A stretch of 14,589 bases of DNA from Clostridiales bacterium (GCA_027318915.1 DAHVOH010000074.1:1-14589), one strand, 5' to 3'; numbered from the stretch's first letter, positions 6,760 to 14,067 are shown. Notes: generated by a model not told the origin, from the sequence alone. Numbers and translations: made by a program.

Positions 6760-8097
6760 GTGAGTCGGGCAACGGGACCGAGCGGGCAGGGGCTCTTGAC
6801 CCAAGTCGATGACATGCGGCTTCGGGGCACGCATTGGCGCTGGACGGTGCTCGCCGCGCTGGGAGACTATCTGGACGCCGGCTCCATCGTGGCCGGCGGA
6901 GCCTCCCTGCTTCTATGGATTCACCTCTATCACCTTGACACATCCCTGGTCGGCGTCATCGCCGCCTTCAGCTCCAACGGCATCTCCACCGCCGTGGGGG
7001 CGTTGGTGGGAGGTCGTCTCGGCGACTTGTACGGCCGCAAGTTCATTTACACCTGGGACCTGCTGATATACAGCCTGGGCGCTCTGCTGGTCATCATTTC
7101 GTTTAACGCCGCCCTCGTCATCATCGGCTACATGGTCCTGGGGCTCGCGGTGGGCGCGGACATTCCGACTTCCTGGTCTTTGATCGCGGAGTTCTCGCCC
7201 CGGCGCGAGCGGGGCAAGCTGATGGGGTTCACCAACATCTTCTGGTATGTCGGACCCATCGTCATCCTCCTGCTGTCGCTCGCGTTTTCCCACCTGGGCA
7301 TCGTGGGGGTGCGCCTGGTGTTTGGCAGCCTGCTGGTCGTGGCGCTGGGCACGTGGGTGCTGCGGCGCTCGCTGGTGGAGTCGCCCCGCTGGGCCCTGCA
7401 GCATGGGAGGGCGGCCGAAGTGGGGGAAGCGGCCCGGCAGTTGGGCCTGACGGCGCCTGTGGCCGAGACGGCGCGGCGGGATTCCCACTGGCGGCGGATG
7501 TTCACTAAAGAAGGCTGGAAGCGCTTGGCGTTCATCACGCCCATCTATGTCCTGTGGGGCATTCCCGCCGGCACTTACGGGTTCTTCCTCCCCTACATCT
7601 TCAAGACCGCCGGCGCCACCACGGCGGCCGGCGGCGATCTGCTGGAGATTCTCTGGTTCGCCTCGGCCATCGTCGCCGTGCTGGTGGTGTTCATGCCCCT
7701 CAATGACCGGATTGACCGGCGGCTGCTCTACGCGGTCAGCGCGGCGTTTTGTGCGGCCGCCTTTTATCTGCTCGCGGTCTATCCCATCACCCATCCCACG
7801 GTCGCCATTCTCAATGTGCTGCTGTTTGGCTTCGGCCAAGGCATAGGCTTGTGGCCCCTGCAGCGGGTCTGGTCGGTGGAGCTGTTCCCGACGGAAATTC
7901 GCAACACCGCGCAGGGCGCGCTGTGGGGCGTGATGCGGCTGGTGCTGGGGCTGTGGAGTCTCTATCTCCCGATCTTCACCGGCGCGGCCGGGTTCAAGGT
8001 GGTGGCGGTGGTGCTGGGTCTGATGTTCACCTACAACCTGGTGGTGGGCGGATTGTTCGGGCCGCGAACCCAGGGACGATCGCTGGAGTCCATTTGA
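6760..8097 (+). CDS. MFS sugar transporter (sugar-porter type), probable L-rhamnose uptake
   Basis: A 445-residue membrane protein with about 12 hydrophobic segments and a central cytoplasmic loop near 210-250. Seen: an acidic pair in the first membrane segment (LGDYLDAGS, residues 34-42), MFS motif A as GGRLGDLYGRK at 84-94, VESPRWAL at the end of the sixth segment (the PESPRWL-like mark of sugar porters), and ELFPTEIRN near the start of the last third. These marks indicate proton-coupled uptake of a sugar or sugar acid. The GTG at 6760 has AAGGAG at 6745-6750, 9 bases upstream. Its setting between rhamnonate dehydratase and the diketo acid hydrolase makes L-rhamnose or a close derivative the likely cargo, but the family cannot be read for substrate. 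It stands alone, with gaps of about 700 bases on each side, so it may have its own promoter. Confidence 0.88.
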   Translation: MSRATGPSGQGLLTQVDDMRLRGTHWRWTVLAALGDYLDAGSIVAGGASLLLWIHLYHLDTSLVGVIAAFSSNGISTAVGALVGGRLGDLYGRKFIYTWDLLIYSLGALLVIISFNAALVIIGYMVLGLAVGADIPTSWSLIAEFSPRRERGKLMGFTNIFWYVGPIVILLLSLAFSHLGIVGVRLVFGSLLVVALGTWVLRRSLVESPRWALQHGRAAEVGEAARQLGLTAPVAETARRDSHWRRMFTKEGWKRLAFITPIYVLWGIPAGTYGFFLPYIFKTAGATTAAGGDLLEILWFASAIVAVLVVFMPLNDRIDRRLLYAVSAAFCAAAFYLLAVYPITHPTVAILNVLLFGFGQGIGLWPLQRVWSVELFPTEIRNTAQGALWGVMRLVLGLWSLYLPIFTGAAGFKVVAVVLGLMFTYNLVVGGLFGPRTQGRSLESI

Positions 8098-8132
8098 CGG
8101 CGCCGGCAGCACGGGATGCGACGAGGGGCCAT

Positions 8133-8166
8133 GGCCCAAGCCGGGTTGGTGAGCCCGGCTTGGGCC
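8133..8166 (+). terminator. Terminator-like 13-bp hairpin after the transporter gene
   Basis: GGCCCAAGCCGGG at 8133-8145 and CCCGGCTTGGGCC at 8154-8166 are exact reverse complements with an 8-base loop. It begins 35 bases after the stop codon, the usual place for a terminator, but is followed by GC-rich DNA instead of T residues. It may stop transcription inefficiently, protect the 3' end of the mRNA, or be the first element of a larger RNA fold. Confidence 0.5.
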
Positions 8167-8181
8167 GCCGGCAGGAGGCCG

Positions 8182-8217
8182 CCGGAAACACGCCGGAGGG
8201 CGCGAGACGGTTTCCGG
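8182..8217 (+). promoter_or_regulatory. Second tandem stem-loop
   Basis: CCGGAAAC at 8182-8189 and GTTTCCGG at 8210-8217 form a perfect 8-bp stem with a 20-base loop. It starts 15 bases after the preceding hairpin. Confidence 0.35.
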
Positions 8218-8224
8218 TTGGCGT

Positions 8225-8254
8225 CCCGACCGAACGGCCGCGCAGGCGGTCGGG
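8225..8254 (+). promoter_or_regulatory. Third tandem stem-loop
   Basis: CCCGACCG at 8225-8232 and CGGTCGGG at 8247-8254 form a perfect 8-bp stem with a 14-base loop. It starts 7 bases after the previous stem-loop, and the three together look like one folded RNA region. Confidence 0.35.
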
Positions 8255-8779
8255 TGAGCGGGGAGGGGAGAGACGCGGAGCGACCGGTGAGGCGGACGTC
8301 GGGTGGACGAAACGCCTGGCATCGGAGACCGGAACGGCGCGGAGGGGCGGCGGACCTTGCTCCGGGGGCAGCGAGGGGCTGGACGCGTTTCGTTCCGTAT
8401 TCGATACTGATGTCCAAGGGTGGGCCCAACCGGCTTTGCCCCGGAAAGGATGGCCGACGCCGGCCCGGATGCGGCATGGACGGCGGCGAGCACCTCTCGG
8501 CGACCGACGGGAGCCCGACGTGCCGGACAAGCCTTTGGGGGGCGAAGCGGCCAAGCCGCGCGCCGGGGTAGGGTGTGGTGGGCTATTTCGCTCAGAGGGC
8601 ACCCCGCGGCGTCCGGACGGCTGTGCGCTTCAGGATGGTCGAGGGGGTTGTCCGGCGGCGGGACTCGGTTTGAGAGCGGCCGTTGACGCCGCATCTCATC
8701 GGCGGGGGTTACGGGAGTCTCAGAGCGCGGCCGGACGGATGGACCGGCCGGGGCGAGAGGTGCGGAAAGGACGAGGGAT

Positions 8780-9658
8780 ATGCGCTGGGCAAACGTGTGG
8801 TGGGAGTCGGGGCGGCGTCTGGCGGTGGAAGGTGAGACCGAATGGCGCATCCTGCCCGCGTCGGTGGATGAGGTTCCGTTTGTGGCGACCGATGACTTGT
8901 GGACCGTCTGGGACGGTGGCGGCGACTTGCCGACGGTGCTGGCGCGGGCGCTGGCTGAGGCCCAGCCCGTGCCGAAGGCGGCGGTGACACTGTTGCCCAG
9001 CGTCTTGCGGCCGTCGCGCATTTTCTGCATAGGGCGCAACTATCGCGCGCATGCGGCCGAAACCGGGGCGGAAATCCCGGACGTGCCGGTTGTCTTCAAC
9101 AAGTTTCCCAACACGATAACGGCTGCGGGGGCCCCGGTTCCCTACCCGCCGGCCACCGAGGAGCTGGATTACGAGGTAGAACTGGTGGCGGTCATGGGGC
9201 GGCGGGCGTGGAGAGTCCCGGAGTCCAGGGCGCTGGCCTACGTCGGCGGTTATACCGTCGGCAACGACGTGTCGGCGCGGGATTTGCAACATCGCACCAG
9301 CCAATGGCTCTTGGGCAAGAGTCTTCCCGGCTTCGCCCCCTTGGGCCCGGTCCTCGTCACCCGGGACGAACTGCAGGACCCGGGCGGTCTCGCCATCCAA
9401 CTGGATCTGAACGGCGAGCGGCGCCAGGATTCTAACACGGCGGCCATGATTTTCAGCGTGCCCCAGCTGATTGCGTATCTGTCGAACATCCTGCCGCTGG
9501 AGCCGGGCGATGTGCTGTTCACCGGAACGCCGGATGGGGTTATTCTGGGCCAGCCGCCGGACCGGCGCCGCTGGCTCAAGCCGGGAGACGTCATGACGGC
9601 TCGAATCGAACGCATCGGCACGTTGGAGAATCGCATCGGCGAACCGCTGGAAGCGTAG
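8780..9658 (+). CDS. Fumarylacetoacetate hydrolase-family enzyme, probable 2,4-diketo-3-deoxy-L-rhamnonate hydrolase
   Basis: A 292-residue protein with a variable N-terminal region (1-75) and the FAH catalytic domain from about residue 78 (RPSRIFCIGRNYRAHAAE, with H91 as a likely catalytic residue). Metal ligands are E132 and E134 (DYEVELV) and D163 (GNDVSARD), with K180 (LLGKS) at the active site and the closing FTGTPDGV motif. In the diketo-hydrolase rhamnose route this family cleaves 2,4-diketo-3-deoxy-L-rhamnonate to pyruvate and L-lactate, the last step. The context supplies exactly the preceding enzymes, so that substrate is likely, though the fold alone would allow other beta-diketo acids. 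ATG 8780 has AAAGGA at 8766-8771, 8 bases upstream. The Gfo/Idh/MocA gene follows after 118 bases and may be co-transcribed. Confidence 0.88.
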   Translation: MRWANVWWESGRRLAVEGETEWRILPASVDEVPFVATDDLWTVWDGGGDLPTVLARALAEAQPVPKAAVTLLPSVLRPSRIFCIGRNYRAHAAETGAEIPDVPVVFNKFPNTITAAGAPVPYPPATEELDYEVELVAVMGRRAWRVPESRALAYVGGYTVGNDVSARDLQHRTSQWLLGKSLPGFAPLGPVLVTRDELQDPGGLAIQLDLNGERRQDSNTAAMIFSVPQLIAYLSNILPLEPGDVLFTGTPDGVILGQPPDRRRWLKPGDVMTARIERIGTLENRIGEPLEA

Positions 9659-9709
9659 AGGCAGGACGTCAGGGCGGACAGCGTCCCGTTGCTCATCCCG
9701 GGCCGGTGG

Positions 9710-9727
9710 ACGCCCCTGCCGGGGCGT
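9710..9727 (+). promoter_or_regulatory. 7-bp hairpin between the hydrolase and oxidoreductase genes
   Basis: ACGCCCC at 9710-9716 and GGGGCGT at 9721-9727 form a perfect stem with a 4-base loop and no T-run. It lies about 50 bases before the next start codon, so it may modulate read-through or mRNA stability. Confidence 0.3.
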
Positions 9728-9776
9728 GCGGCGAATAGTCCGACCGGGAGCGACGCACGACGGCAAGGAGATGACA

Positions 9777-10751
9777 ATGGCCACACCGGACCCGGTTCGC
9801 TGGGGCATCCTCGGCACCGCCCATATCGCCCGCGCTTCGTTTCTCCCCGCCCTCAGGGCGGTCGGGGGGCGCGCGTATGCCGTGGCGGGACGGGAGAGGC
9901 CCCGTACTGAGGCATATGCCCGGGACCATGGAATTGAACGGGCGGTGACCGGATATCAGGCGCTGCTGGACGATCCGGCCGTGGAGGCCGTATATGTGGC
10001 GCTGCCCAACTCGTTGCACGCCGAATGGGCCGAGAAGGCCTTGGAGCGGCGCAAGGCGGTCCTGTGCGAAAAACCGCTGGGGCTCACCCCGGTGGAGGTG
10101 GCGCGCCTCATTACGGTGGCCGGCCGGGCCCAATCGCCGCTCTGGGAGGCGTTCGTCTTTCCGTTTCGACCGCATTTCGAGCAGATCCGGCGCTGGATTG
10201 GGGACGGGTCCATCGGCCGGCTGGGCGTGGTGGAGTCAACCTTTCAATTCCAGCTGTCCTCGCGCGACAATATCCGCCTCCAGCCAGAATTGGGCGGAGG
10301 CGCGCTGTACGACGTGGGCTGCTATCCTGTTCATCTGGCCTCGCTGCTGTTTCGGGGACCTGCCATGCGCGCCTGGGCCCATATGGACCCGGATCCGAGC
10401 GGCGTGGACGCCGAGGTGACCGGTCTGGCGGAATACGCGCACGGAGCGCTGCGCTTGAATGCCGGATTCGTGCGGCCCTACGACACATTCACGCGCATCA
10501 TCGGCAGCACGGGCAGCATTCTCGCCACCAACCCGTTTCATCCGGGCGCCAGTGACCTGCTGGTGCTGCGTGCCGCCGGGGAGGTGCGCATCGTTCCCGC
10601 CGGGGACGGGCTGCCGTCTTTTGCGGCGGCGCTCTCTCACATCAACCAGGTGGTGCGCCAAGAGACGTCTCCGCGCTGGACCGCCGTCGAAACCGCATCC
10701 GCCGGCGCCGAGACCATGGGCCAGCTGCGCGCCGCCGCCCAAGCGCACTGA
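9777..10751 (+). CDS. Gfo/Idh/MocA-family NAD(P)-dependent oxidoreductase
   Basis: A 324-residue sugar-type dehydrogenase. The N-terminal Rossmann motif is G10-I-L-G13-T-A15-H-I-A18. R39 after the second strand (AVAGRER) hints at NADP(H). The catalytic E-K-P is at 98-100 (CEKPLG), and the C-terminal domain carries GGGALYDVGCYPVH with D179 and H186. The layout resembles D-xylose 1-dehydrogenase and dihydrodiol dehydrogenase relatives. ATG 9777 is chosen because AAGGAG at 9765-9770 is 6 bases away; ATG 9771 abuts that site and the in-frame GTG at 9726 lies inside a hairpin. It follows the diketo acid hydrolase gene and is closed by an intrinsic terminator, so it probably belongs to the sugar catabolic unit. 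It has no assigned step in the known rhamnose route and may handle a second sugar or aldehyde. The family is sure, the substrate unknown. Confidence 0.87.
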   Translation: MATPDPVRWGILGTAHIARASFLPALRAVGGRAYAVAGRERPRTEAYARDHGIERAVTGYQALLDDPAVEAVYVALPNSLHAEWAEKALERRKAVLCEKPLGLTPVEVARLITVAGRAQSPLWEAFVFPFRPHFEQIRRWIGDGSIGRLGVVESTFQFQLSSRDNIRLQPELGGGALYDVGCYPVHLASLLFRGPAMRAWAHMDPDPSGVDAEVTGLAEYAHGALRLNAGFVRPYDTFTRIIGSTGSILATNPFHPGASDLLVLRAAGEVRIVPAGDGLPSFAAALSHINQVVRQETSPRWTAVETASAGAETMGQLRAAAQAH

Positions 10752-10773
10752 CGCTCGGAGCGTCGTTTCCGGC

Positions 10774-10809
10774 GCCAGGGCCGCCGTGCAGGCGGCCCTG
10801 GCAGATTTT
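10774..10809 (+). terminator. Rho-independent terminator closing the sugar catabolic unit
   Basis: GCCAGGGCCGCC at 10774-10785 and GGCGGCCCTGGC at 10791-10802 form a perfect 12-bp stem with loop GTGCA, followed by TTTT at 10806-10809. It lies 22 bases after the oxidoreductase stop. A smaller palindrome, GACGCTCGGAGCGTC at 10750-10764, overlaps that stop codon. This is the clearest terminator in the window. Confidence 0.8.
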
Positions 10810-10922
10810 AGCGCGTCCTGGGGCCGCATAAGCCAACGGCGGCGCACAAACCCTGTCTTCACCGGATTGCTTTTATCCCGAACCCTTCGGGCAAGCTTCG
10901 GGCATGAAGAGGGGGGATTGTG

Positions 10923-11888
10923 ATGCCGCAAAATCGGATGGGGCGCCGCGCATTGAAGAGTGTTCTGGCTGCGCTGCTGGCCGGCGGCATTCTGGCCGGG
11001 TGCGGCCCCATCGCTGCGCCCAGGCCGAACGCCAACGCGCCGAGTCATATGCCCAAAACCAACGCCGGTACGCCGCGCAAGTCGGGCCTCTACCATGCCG
11101 GCAAACGCACGGCCCAAAAGACCGGGCAGACGGCGAACAACGCCGTAGGATCGGCCCGCCACGGCGCCAAGACCGCCGGCAAAAGCGTGACCCAGGTCGG
11201 TCGCCGGGCCGGCGTGGTGGGATCCCCACGCCGCCGCGGGTCCTGGTTGACCAGGACCAATCGGGTGAAGGCGGAGAGTTTGGCCACGCTGCCGTCTCTC
11301 GCCTATCTGAAGCAGCTCAACCCGTGGTTGAAACGAGCGCATCAGATTTCGACCTTCATTCCCGGCATGGGGTATCACTGGGCCACTCCCTACCCGAGTA
11401 TCGTGCTGATGACCAACCAAAGCGGCCTGGTCACCGGCGTGGAGACGACGTTCCCCCAGAAGCTCGGCACGTACCCCTGGTTTGACCCGCCCACCACGGT
11501 GCCCAACGCCGGCGTGGCGGACAACAGCGAGCATCTGTATTTCGTGGCACCCGGCGCGATTGCGCCGACGATGACCACGACGGCGAGCGATCTGATGTCC
11601 TGGAGCGCCTTTGCCGCCGTCAACCCGCGCGTCGCCGCCTATGTCAAGGAGCCGGCCACGTTTTTTGGGCTGACGGTCTACGGGCCGCCTCGGGGACCCG
11701 GCCTCAAGGTGCTGACGTCCAGCAGCGGAGCGGTCGAGGGATTTCTGGTGGAGGAACCGGCACTCTGGGGGCGTTTTCCCGGCTACTACCCACCGCGCCA
11801 TCACAAGCCCATGCTGTCGCGGGAATTCGGGAAGGCGTACGTGAGCGTCCTGCTGCTGGCTCCCTTGCCCAAAGGGGTGAAGCCCTAG
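10923..11888 (+). CDS. Lipoprotein with a basic low-complexity linker, function unknown
   Basis: A 321-residue exported lipoprotein of no family I recognise. The signal peptide is basic (NRMGRR), then hydrophobic, ending in the lipobox L24-A-G-C27, so the mature protein should be lipid-anchored outside the membrane. Residues from about 45 to 105 are rich in Lys, Arg, Ala, Gly and Thr with few large hydrophobics, resembling a histone H1-like or cell-wall-spanning linker. The remaining 200 residues look globular, with Trp/Pro/Tyr-rich motifs (GMGYHWATPYPS, GTYPWFDPPT, HLYFVAPGAI). ATG 10923 has GAGGGGGG at 10909-10916, 6 bases away; GTG 10920 is adjacent and in frame. A small hairpin, CCCGAA/TTCGGG, lies at 10877-10891 in the leader. 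Separated from the rhamnose genes by a terminator, it is probably unrelated to them. Confidence 0.82.
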   Translation: MPQNRMGRRALKSVLAALLAGGILAGCGPIAAPRPNANAPSHMPKTNAGTPRKSGLYHAGKRTAQKTGQTANNAVGSARHGAKTAGKSVTQVGRRAGVVGSPRRRGSWLTRTNRVKAESLATLPSLAYLKQLNPWLKRAHQISTFIPGMGYHWATPYPSIVLMTNQSGLVTGVETTFPQKLGTYPWFDPPTTVPNAGVADNSEHLYFVAPGAIAPTMTTTASDLMSWSAFAAVNPRVAAYVKEPATFFGLTVYGPPRGPGLKVLTSSSGAVEGFLVEEPALWGRFPGYYPPRHHKPMLSREFGKAYVSVLLLAPLPKGVKP

Positions 11889-11899
11889 AGGATGGGGTC

Positions 11900-11929
11900 T
11901 TGTGACGGTCTCCCGGCTTCGGGTATACT
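11900..11929 (+). promoter_or_regulatory. Sigma-70-type promoter upstream of the HelD-like gene
   Basis: TTGTGA at 11900-11905 (four of six -35 matches) and TATACT at 11924-11929 (five of six -10 matches) are 18 bases apart. Transcription would begin near 11936, giving a leader of roughly 80 to 130 bases depending on the start codon. It sits 11 bases after the lipoprotein stop. Confidence 0.55.
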
Positions 11930-11949
11930 AAAGGCCTTTCCGCACGTCC

Positions 11950-11971
11950 ACCCCCGGGGATTCCCGGGGGT
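11950..11971 (+). promoter_or_regulatory. GC-rich leader hairpin of the HelD-like gene
   Basis: A 9-bp perfect stem (ACCCCCGGG at 11950-11958, CCCGGGGGT at 11963-11971) with loop GATT, downstream of the predicted promoter and about 30 bases before the Shine-Dalgarno sequence. It lacks a T-run. It could control elongation or translation, or serve as a terminator for the lipoprotein gene. Confidence 0.5.
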
Positions 11972-12001
11972 CGTCGGCGTGGAGGCCAGGACGGAACCGT
12001 G

Positions 12002-12010
12002 AAGGAGGGG
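12002..12010 (+). promoter_or_regulatory. Strong Shine-Dalgarno without a standard start codon in frame
   Basis: AAGGAGGGG is ideal, yet the HelD frame has no ATG, GTG or TTG near it. ATC at 12016 is 5 bases downstream and GTC at 12013 is 2 bases downstream. GTG 11999 is just upstream of the site and in another frame. Confidence 0.5.
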
Positions 12011-12063
12011 GCGTCATCACCGAGGCAGGAGCGGCGGCTGATGCGGCGCGACGCGAACAGGCG

Positions 12064-14067
12064 GTGTTGGCCGGGTGGGAGGCGTGGGCACCCGCTGAGC
12101 TGGAGGCCCGACGGCAACGGGCGGATCGGGCGCGGGAGCGGGCGCTGCGGGCGAATGACGAGGCGGCGTGGCAGCATGCCGAGATTGTCGAGCAGAGTTA
12201 CGCTCAGTTGACCGAAATGGCAGACGGTGGCGAGGTGTACTTTGCCCGCATTGTGGGGGCGCTGGACGATGCGGCGGGTGACCGATTCCAGGTGGATGTC
12301 CGGGTGCACAAGTATGCCCGCTCGGAGGCCTTTCCGGTCGGTCCGGAGGAAATGCTGGTCATCAGCCACCTGACCGCCCTCGCGGACCTGGTGCGCAATC
12401 CGCGCGAAACGGTGGTGACGCTGCCGCTGCGGGAGGCGGACCTGATGCGGTGGCCGGAGCTTCGTGGGGGAGGGCGCCTCGGGGTGGTCCAAGTGACCGT
12501 GGAGGACGTCGAAATGGAGAACGGCCGCGTGACCCGCGTGGCTCCGCGCTACGGCGCGGTGTTTGAAGACCGGGTGCGCCGCCGGCTGGCCGGCGGAGCG
12601 CGGCCCGCGCTGGACGTGCTGGCCGACGTCTTGGACCGCGAGCAGAACCAGGTCATCAATGACCGTGACGCTCGCTTCCGGTTGACCATCTTGGACGGCC
12701 CGGCCGGGACCGGCAAGACGGTGGTGGCGGCGCACCGCGTGGCAGTGTTGGCACCCCCCGGCAGCCCCGGCCTTTACCTGACGCCGACGCCGACCCTGCG
12801 CGACTACGTCGGTCCCGCCCTGCCGCGGCTCGGGCTGGAACGCGGGCGCGTGCGGGTGATGAGCCTGGAGGATGTCGCCGGCCTGTTGTGGCCGGGCTGG
12901 GCGCCCGCATCGGGGACGGACGCCGACCGGAGAGATCCGGGTCAATGGGAGGGGGCGTTGCAGGAGGCGCGCCGAGCGCTCCGTGCCGAAGCCCTGGCGC
13001 CCCTGCAACGCCGGGTGGCGGCGGCGCTTGAACGGGTGAACCCGGAGCAGCTGGCCGTGGGCAGTGCCGCGCGCGTGGCGCACGGAGCGTTGGCGCGGTT
13101 TGTGCGCCAGCCGGAGAAGGCGTCTTGGGAGAGTCTCCAGGGCCATTGGACCGCCATGGGCGCCGTCATAAGGGAGTGGCCGCCGTGGCCGGGCCGCGGG
13201 GATCCGGGTGAGGCGGAGCCGGCCCGCATCTATCGCCGGGCGGCGGCCGATTTGGACGCCGCGCCCGATCCCGATTTGGCCCAGTTGATCCTGCTGGCGG
13301 CCGTGCTGGGACGCACGTGGGAGGGCCCGGCGCCGCGTTGGGTTATTGTGGACGAAGCCCAATTTTTCCCCCCGGCCGTGTTTTGGGCTTTGCAAAGGCT
13401 GGTGGATCCGGCGGCGCCGTTCATTCTGGCCGGCGATCTGCTGCAGCGGGGGCGAGACCAGGGCTTGTCCAGCTGGGATGACGCACGCCGGGCGCTCGGG
13501 CTGCCGAAAAGGTCTGTCCGCACCATCTGGCTCGGGAAGAACTATCGCGTGCCGGCACGCATTCATCGCGCCGCGGAGCGGATCCGGGCGCGGCTCTTGC
13601 CGGATTCGCCGACCAGCGACAGCGTTCCCTGGCATCCGGTGGCCGGTGAGATTCACCGCGAGGAAGTGCCGGAGGGAAGGCTGCTGGCCGACCGGGTGGC
13701 GGCGCTCGTGCAGGCAGCCGAAGCCGCAGGCGTTACCTCCGTGGCCGTGCTGGCGCCGGACAGCCACCGGGCCGACCTTCTCGGCAAGGCACTGACGCCG
13801 CTGCGGGCATGCCAGCGGCTGGACGGTCGCCGCGCGTACGCCGGCGGACTGGCCGTGGGAACCATGGAGGACGCGCGCGGGCTTGAGTTCGATTGGGTCG
13901 TGCTCGCGGGCCTGCCGCTCGAACAGTACCCGCCCGGCGCGTTGGGTGGCGAGCGCCTCTACACCGCGCTGACGAGAGCCCGGCGGTCCGTCTTCCTGCT
14001 CTCGGCCGCCGACGAGCCCGGATCGCCATGGCTGTCGCTGTTACTGGGCGAGGCGGAGTCGGCCTGA
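12064..14067 (+). CDS. HelD-like superfamily 1 helicase/ATPase
   Basis: A protein of at least 667 residues with SF1 motifs: Walker A GPAGTGKT at 212-219, a following PTPTLRDYV segment typical of HelD, Walker B VIVDEAQ with D430-E431, motif III AGDLLQRG, motif IV-like GKNYRVP near 492-498, motif V-like MEDARGLEFDWV near 600, and motif VI TALTRARR near 640. The N-terminus has a charged helical stretch (about 12-50, probably coiled coil) and a small-domain segment before the Q-like motif DREQNQVI. This order matches HelD, which binds RNA polymerase and helps release or recycle it, more than UvrD or Rep. Known HelD proteins are about 700-770 residues, so this one is short. GTG 12064 is the first standard start in a frame open from 11932, but it lacks a Shine-Dalgarno sequence. 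Starting at ATC 12016 would add 16 residues. Confidence 0.85.
   Translation: MLAGWEAWAPAELEARRQRADRARERALRANDEAAWQHAEIVEQSYAQLTEMADGGEVYFARIVGALDDAAGDRFQVDVRVHKYARSEAFPVGPEEMLVISHLTALADLVRNPRETVVTLPLREADLMRWPELRGGGRLGVVQVTVEDVEMENGRVTRVAPRYGAVFEDRVRRRLAGGARPALDVLADVLDREQNQVINDRDARFRLTILDGPAGTGKTVVAAHRVAVLAPPGSPGLYLTPTPTLRDYVGPALPRLGLERGRVRVMSLEDVAGLLWPGWAPASGTDADRRDPGQWEGALQEARRALRAEALAPLQRRVAAALERVNPEQLAVGSAARVAHGALARFVRQPEKASWESLQGHWTAMGAVIREWPPWPGRGDPGEAEPARIYRRAAADLDAAPDPDLAQLILLAAVLGRTWEGPAPRWVIVDEAQFFPPAVFWALQRLVDPAAPFILAGDLLQRGRDQGLSSWDDARRALGLPKRSVRTIWLGKNYRVPARIHRAAERIRARLLPDSPTSDSVPWHPVAGEIHREEVPEGRLLADRVAALVQAAEAAGVTSVAVLAPDSHRADLLGKALTPLRACQRLDGRRAYAGGLAVGTMEDARGLEFDWVVLAGLPLEQYPPGALGGERLYTALTRARRSVFLLSAADEPGSPWLSLLLGEAESA

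Larger units (their letters stand above)
8098..8779. other. Gene-free interval with tandem stem-loops between the transporter and the hydrolase
   Basis: About 680 bases. An open plus-strand frame crosses the whole interval, but its translation is Arg/Gly/Pro-rich and it overlaps both flanking genes, so I treat it as chance. The first 160 bases carry three perfect inverted repeats in a row (listed separately). Bases 8255-8680 show no clear structure beyond high purine content on the plus strand. TTGACG at 8683-8688 is a good -35 match but has only GGTTAC 18 bases later, so promoter evidence for the downstream gene is weak. Confidence 0.5.

Noticed and set aside
7749..8987. 412-codon plus-strand frame spanning the transporter-hydrolase gap
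   Set aside because: It overlaps both flanking genes out of frame and its translation is Gly/Arg/Pro-rich without any motif.
6913..9039. 708-codon minus-strand open frame
   Set aside because: It lies opposite the transporter and hydrolase genes and the gap between them; its composition is low in hydrophobic cores and no motif is seen.
11704..13767. 687-codon minus-strand open frame
   Set aside because: It is antisense to the HelD-like gene, whose helicase motifs are unambiguous.
12064..14067. UvrD/PcrA repair helicase
   Set aside because: The SF1 motifs alone would allow it, but the N-terminal charged helix, the segment before Walker A and the PTPTLRDYV element follow HelD.
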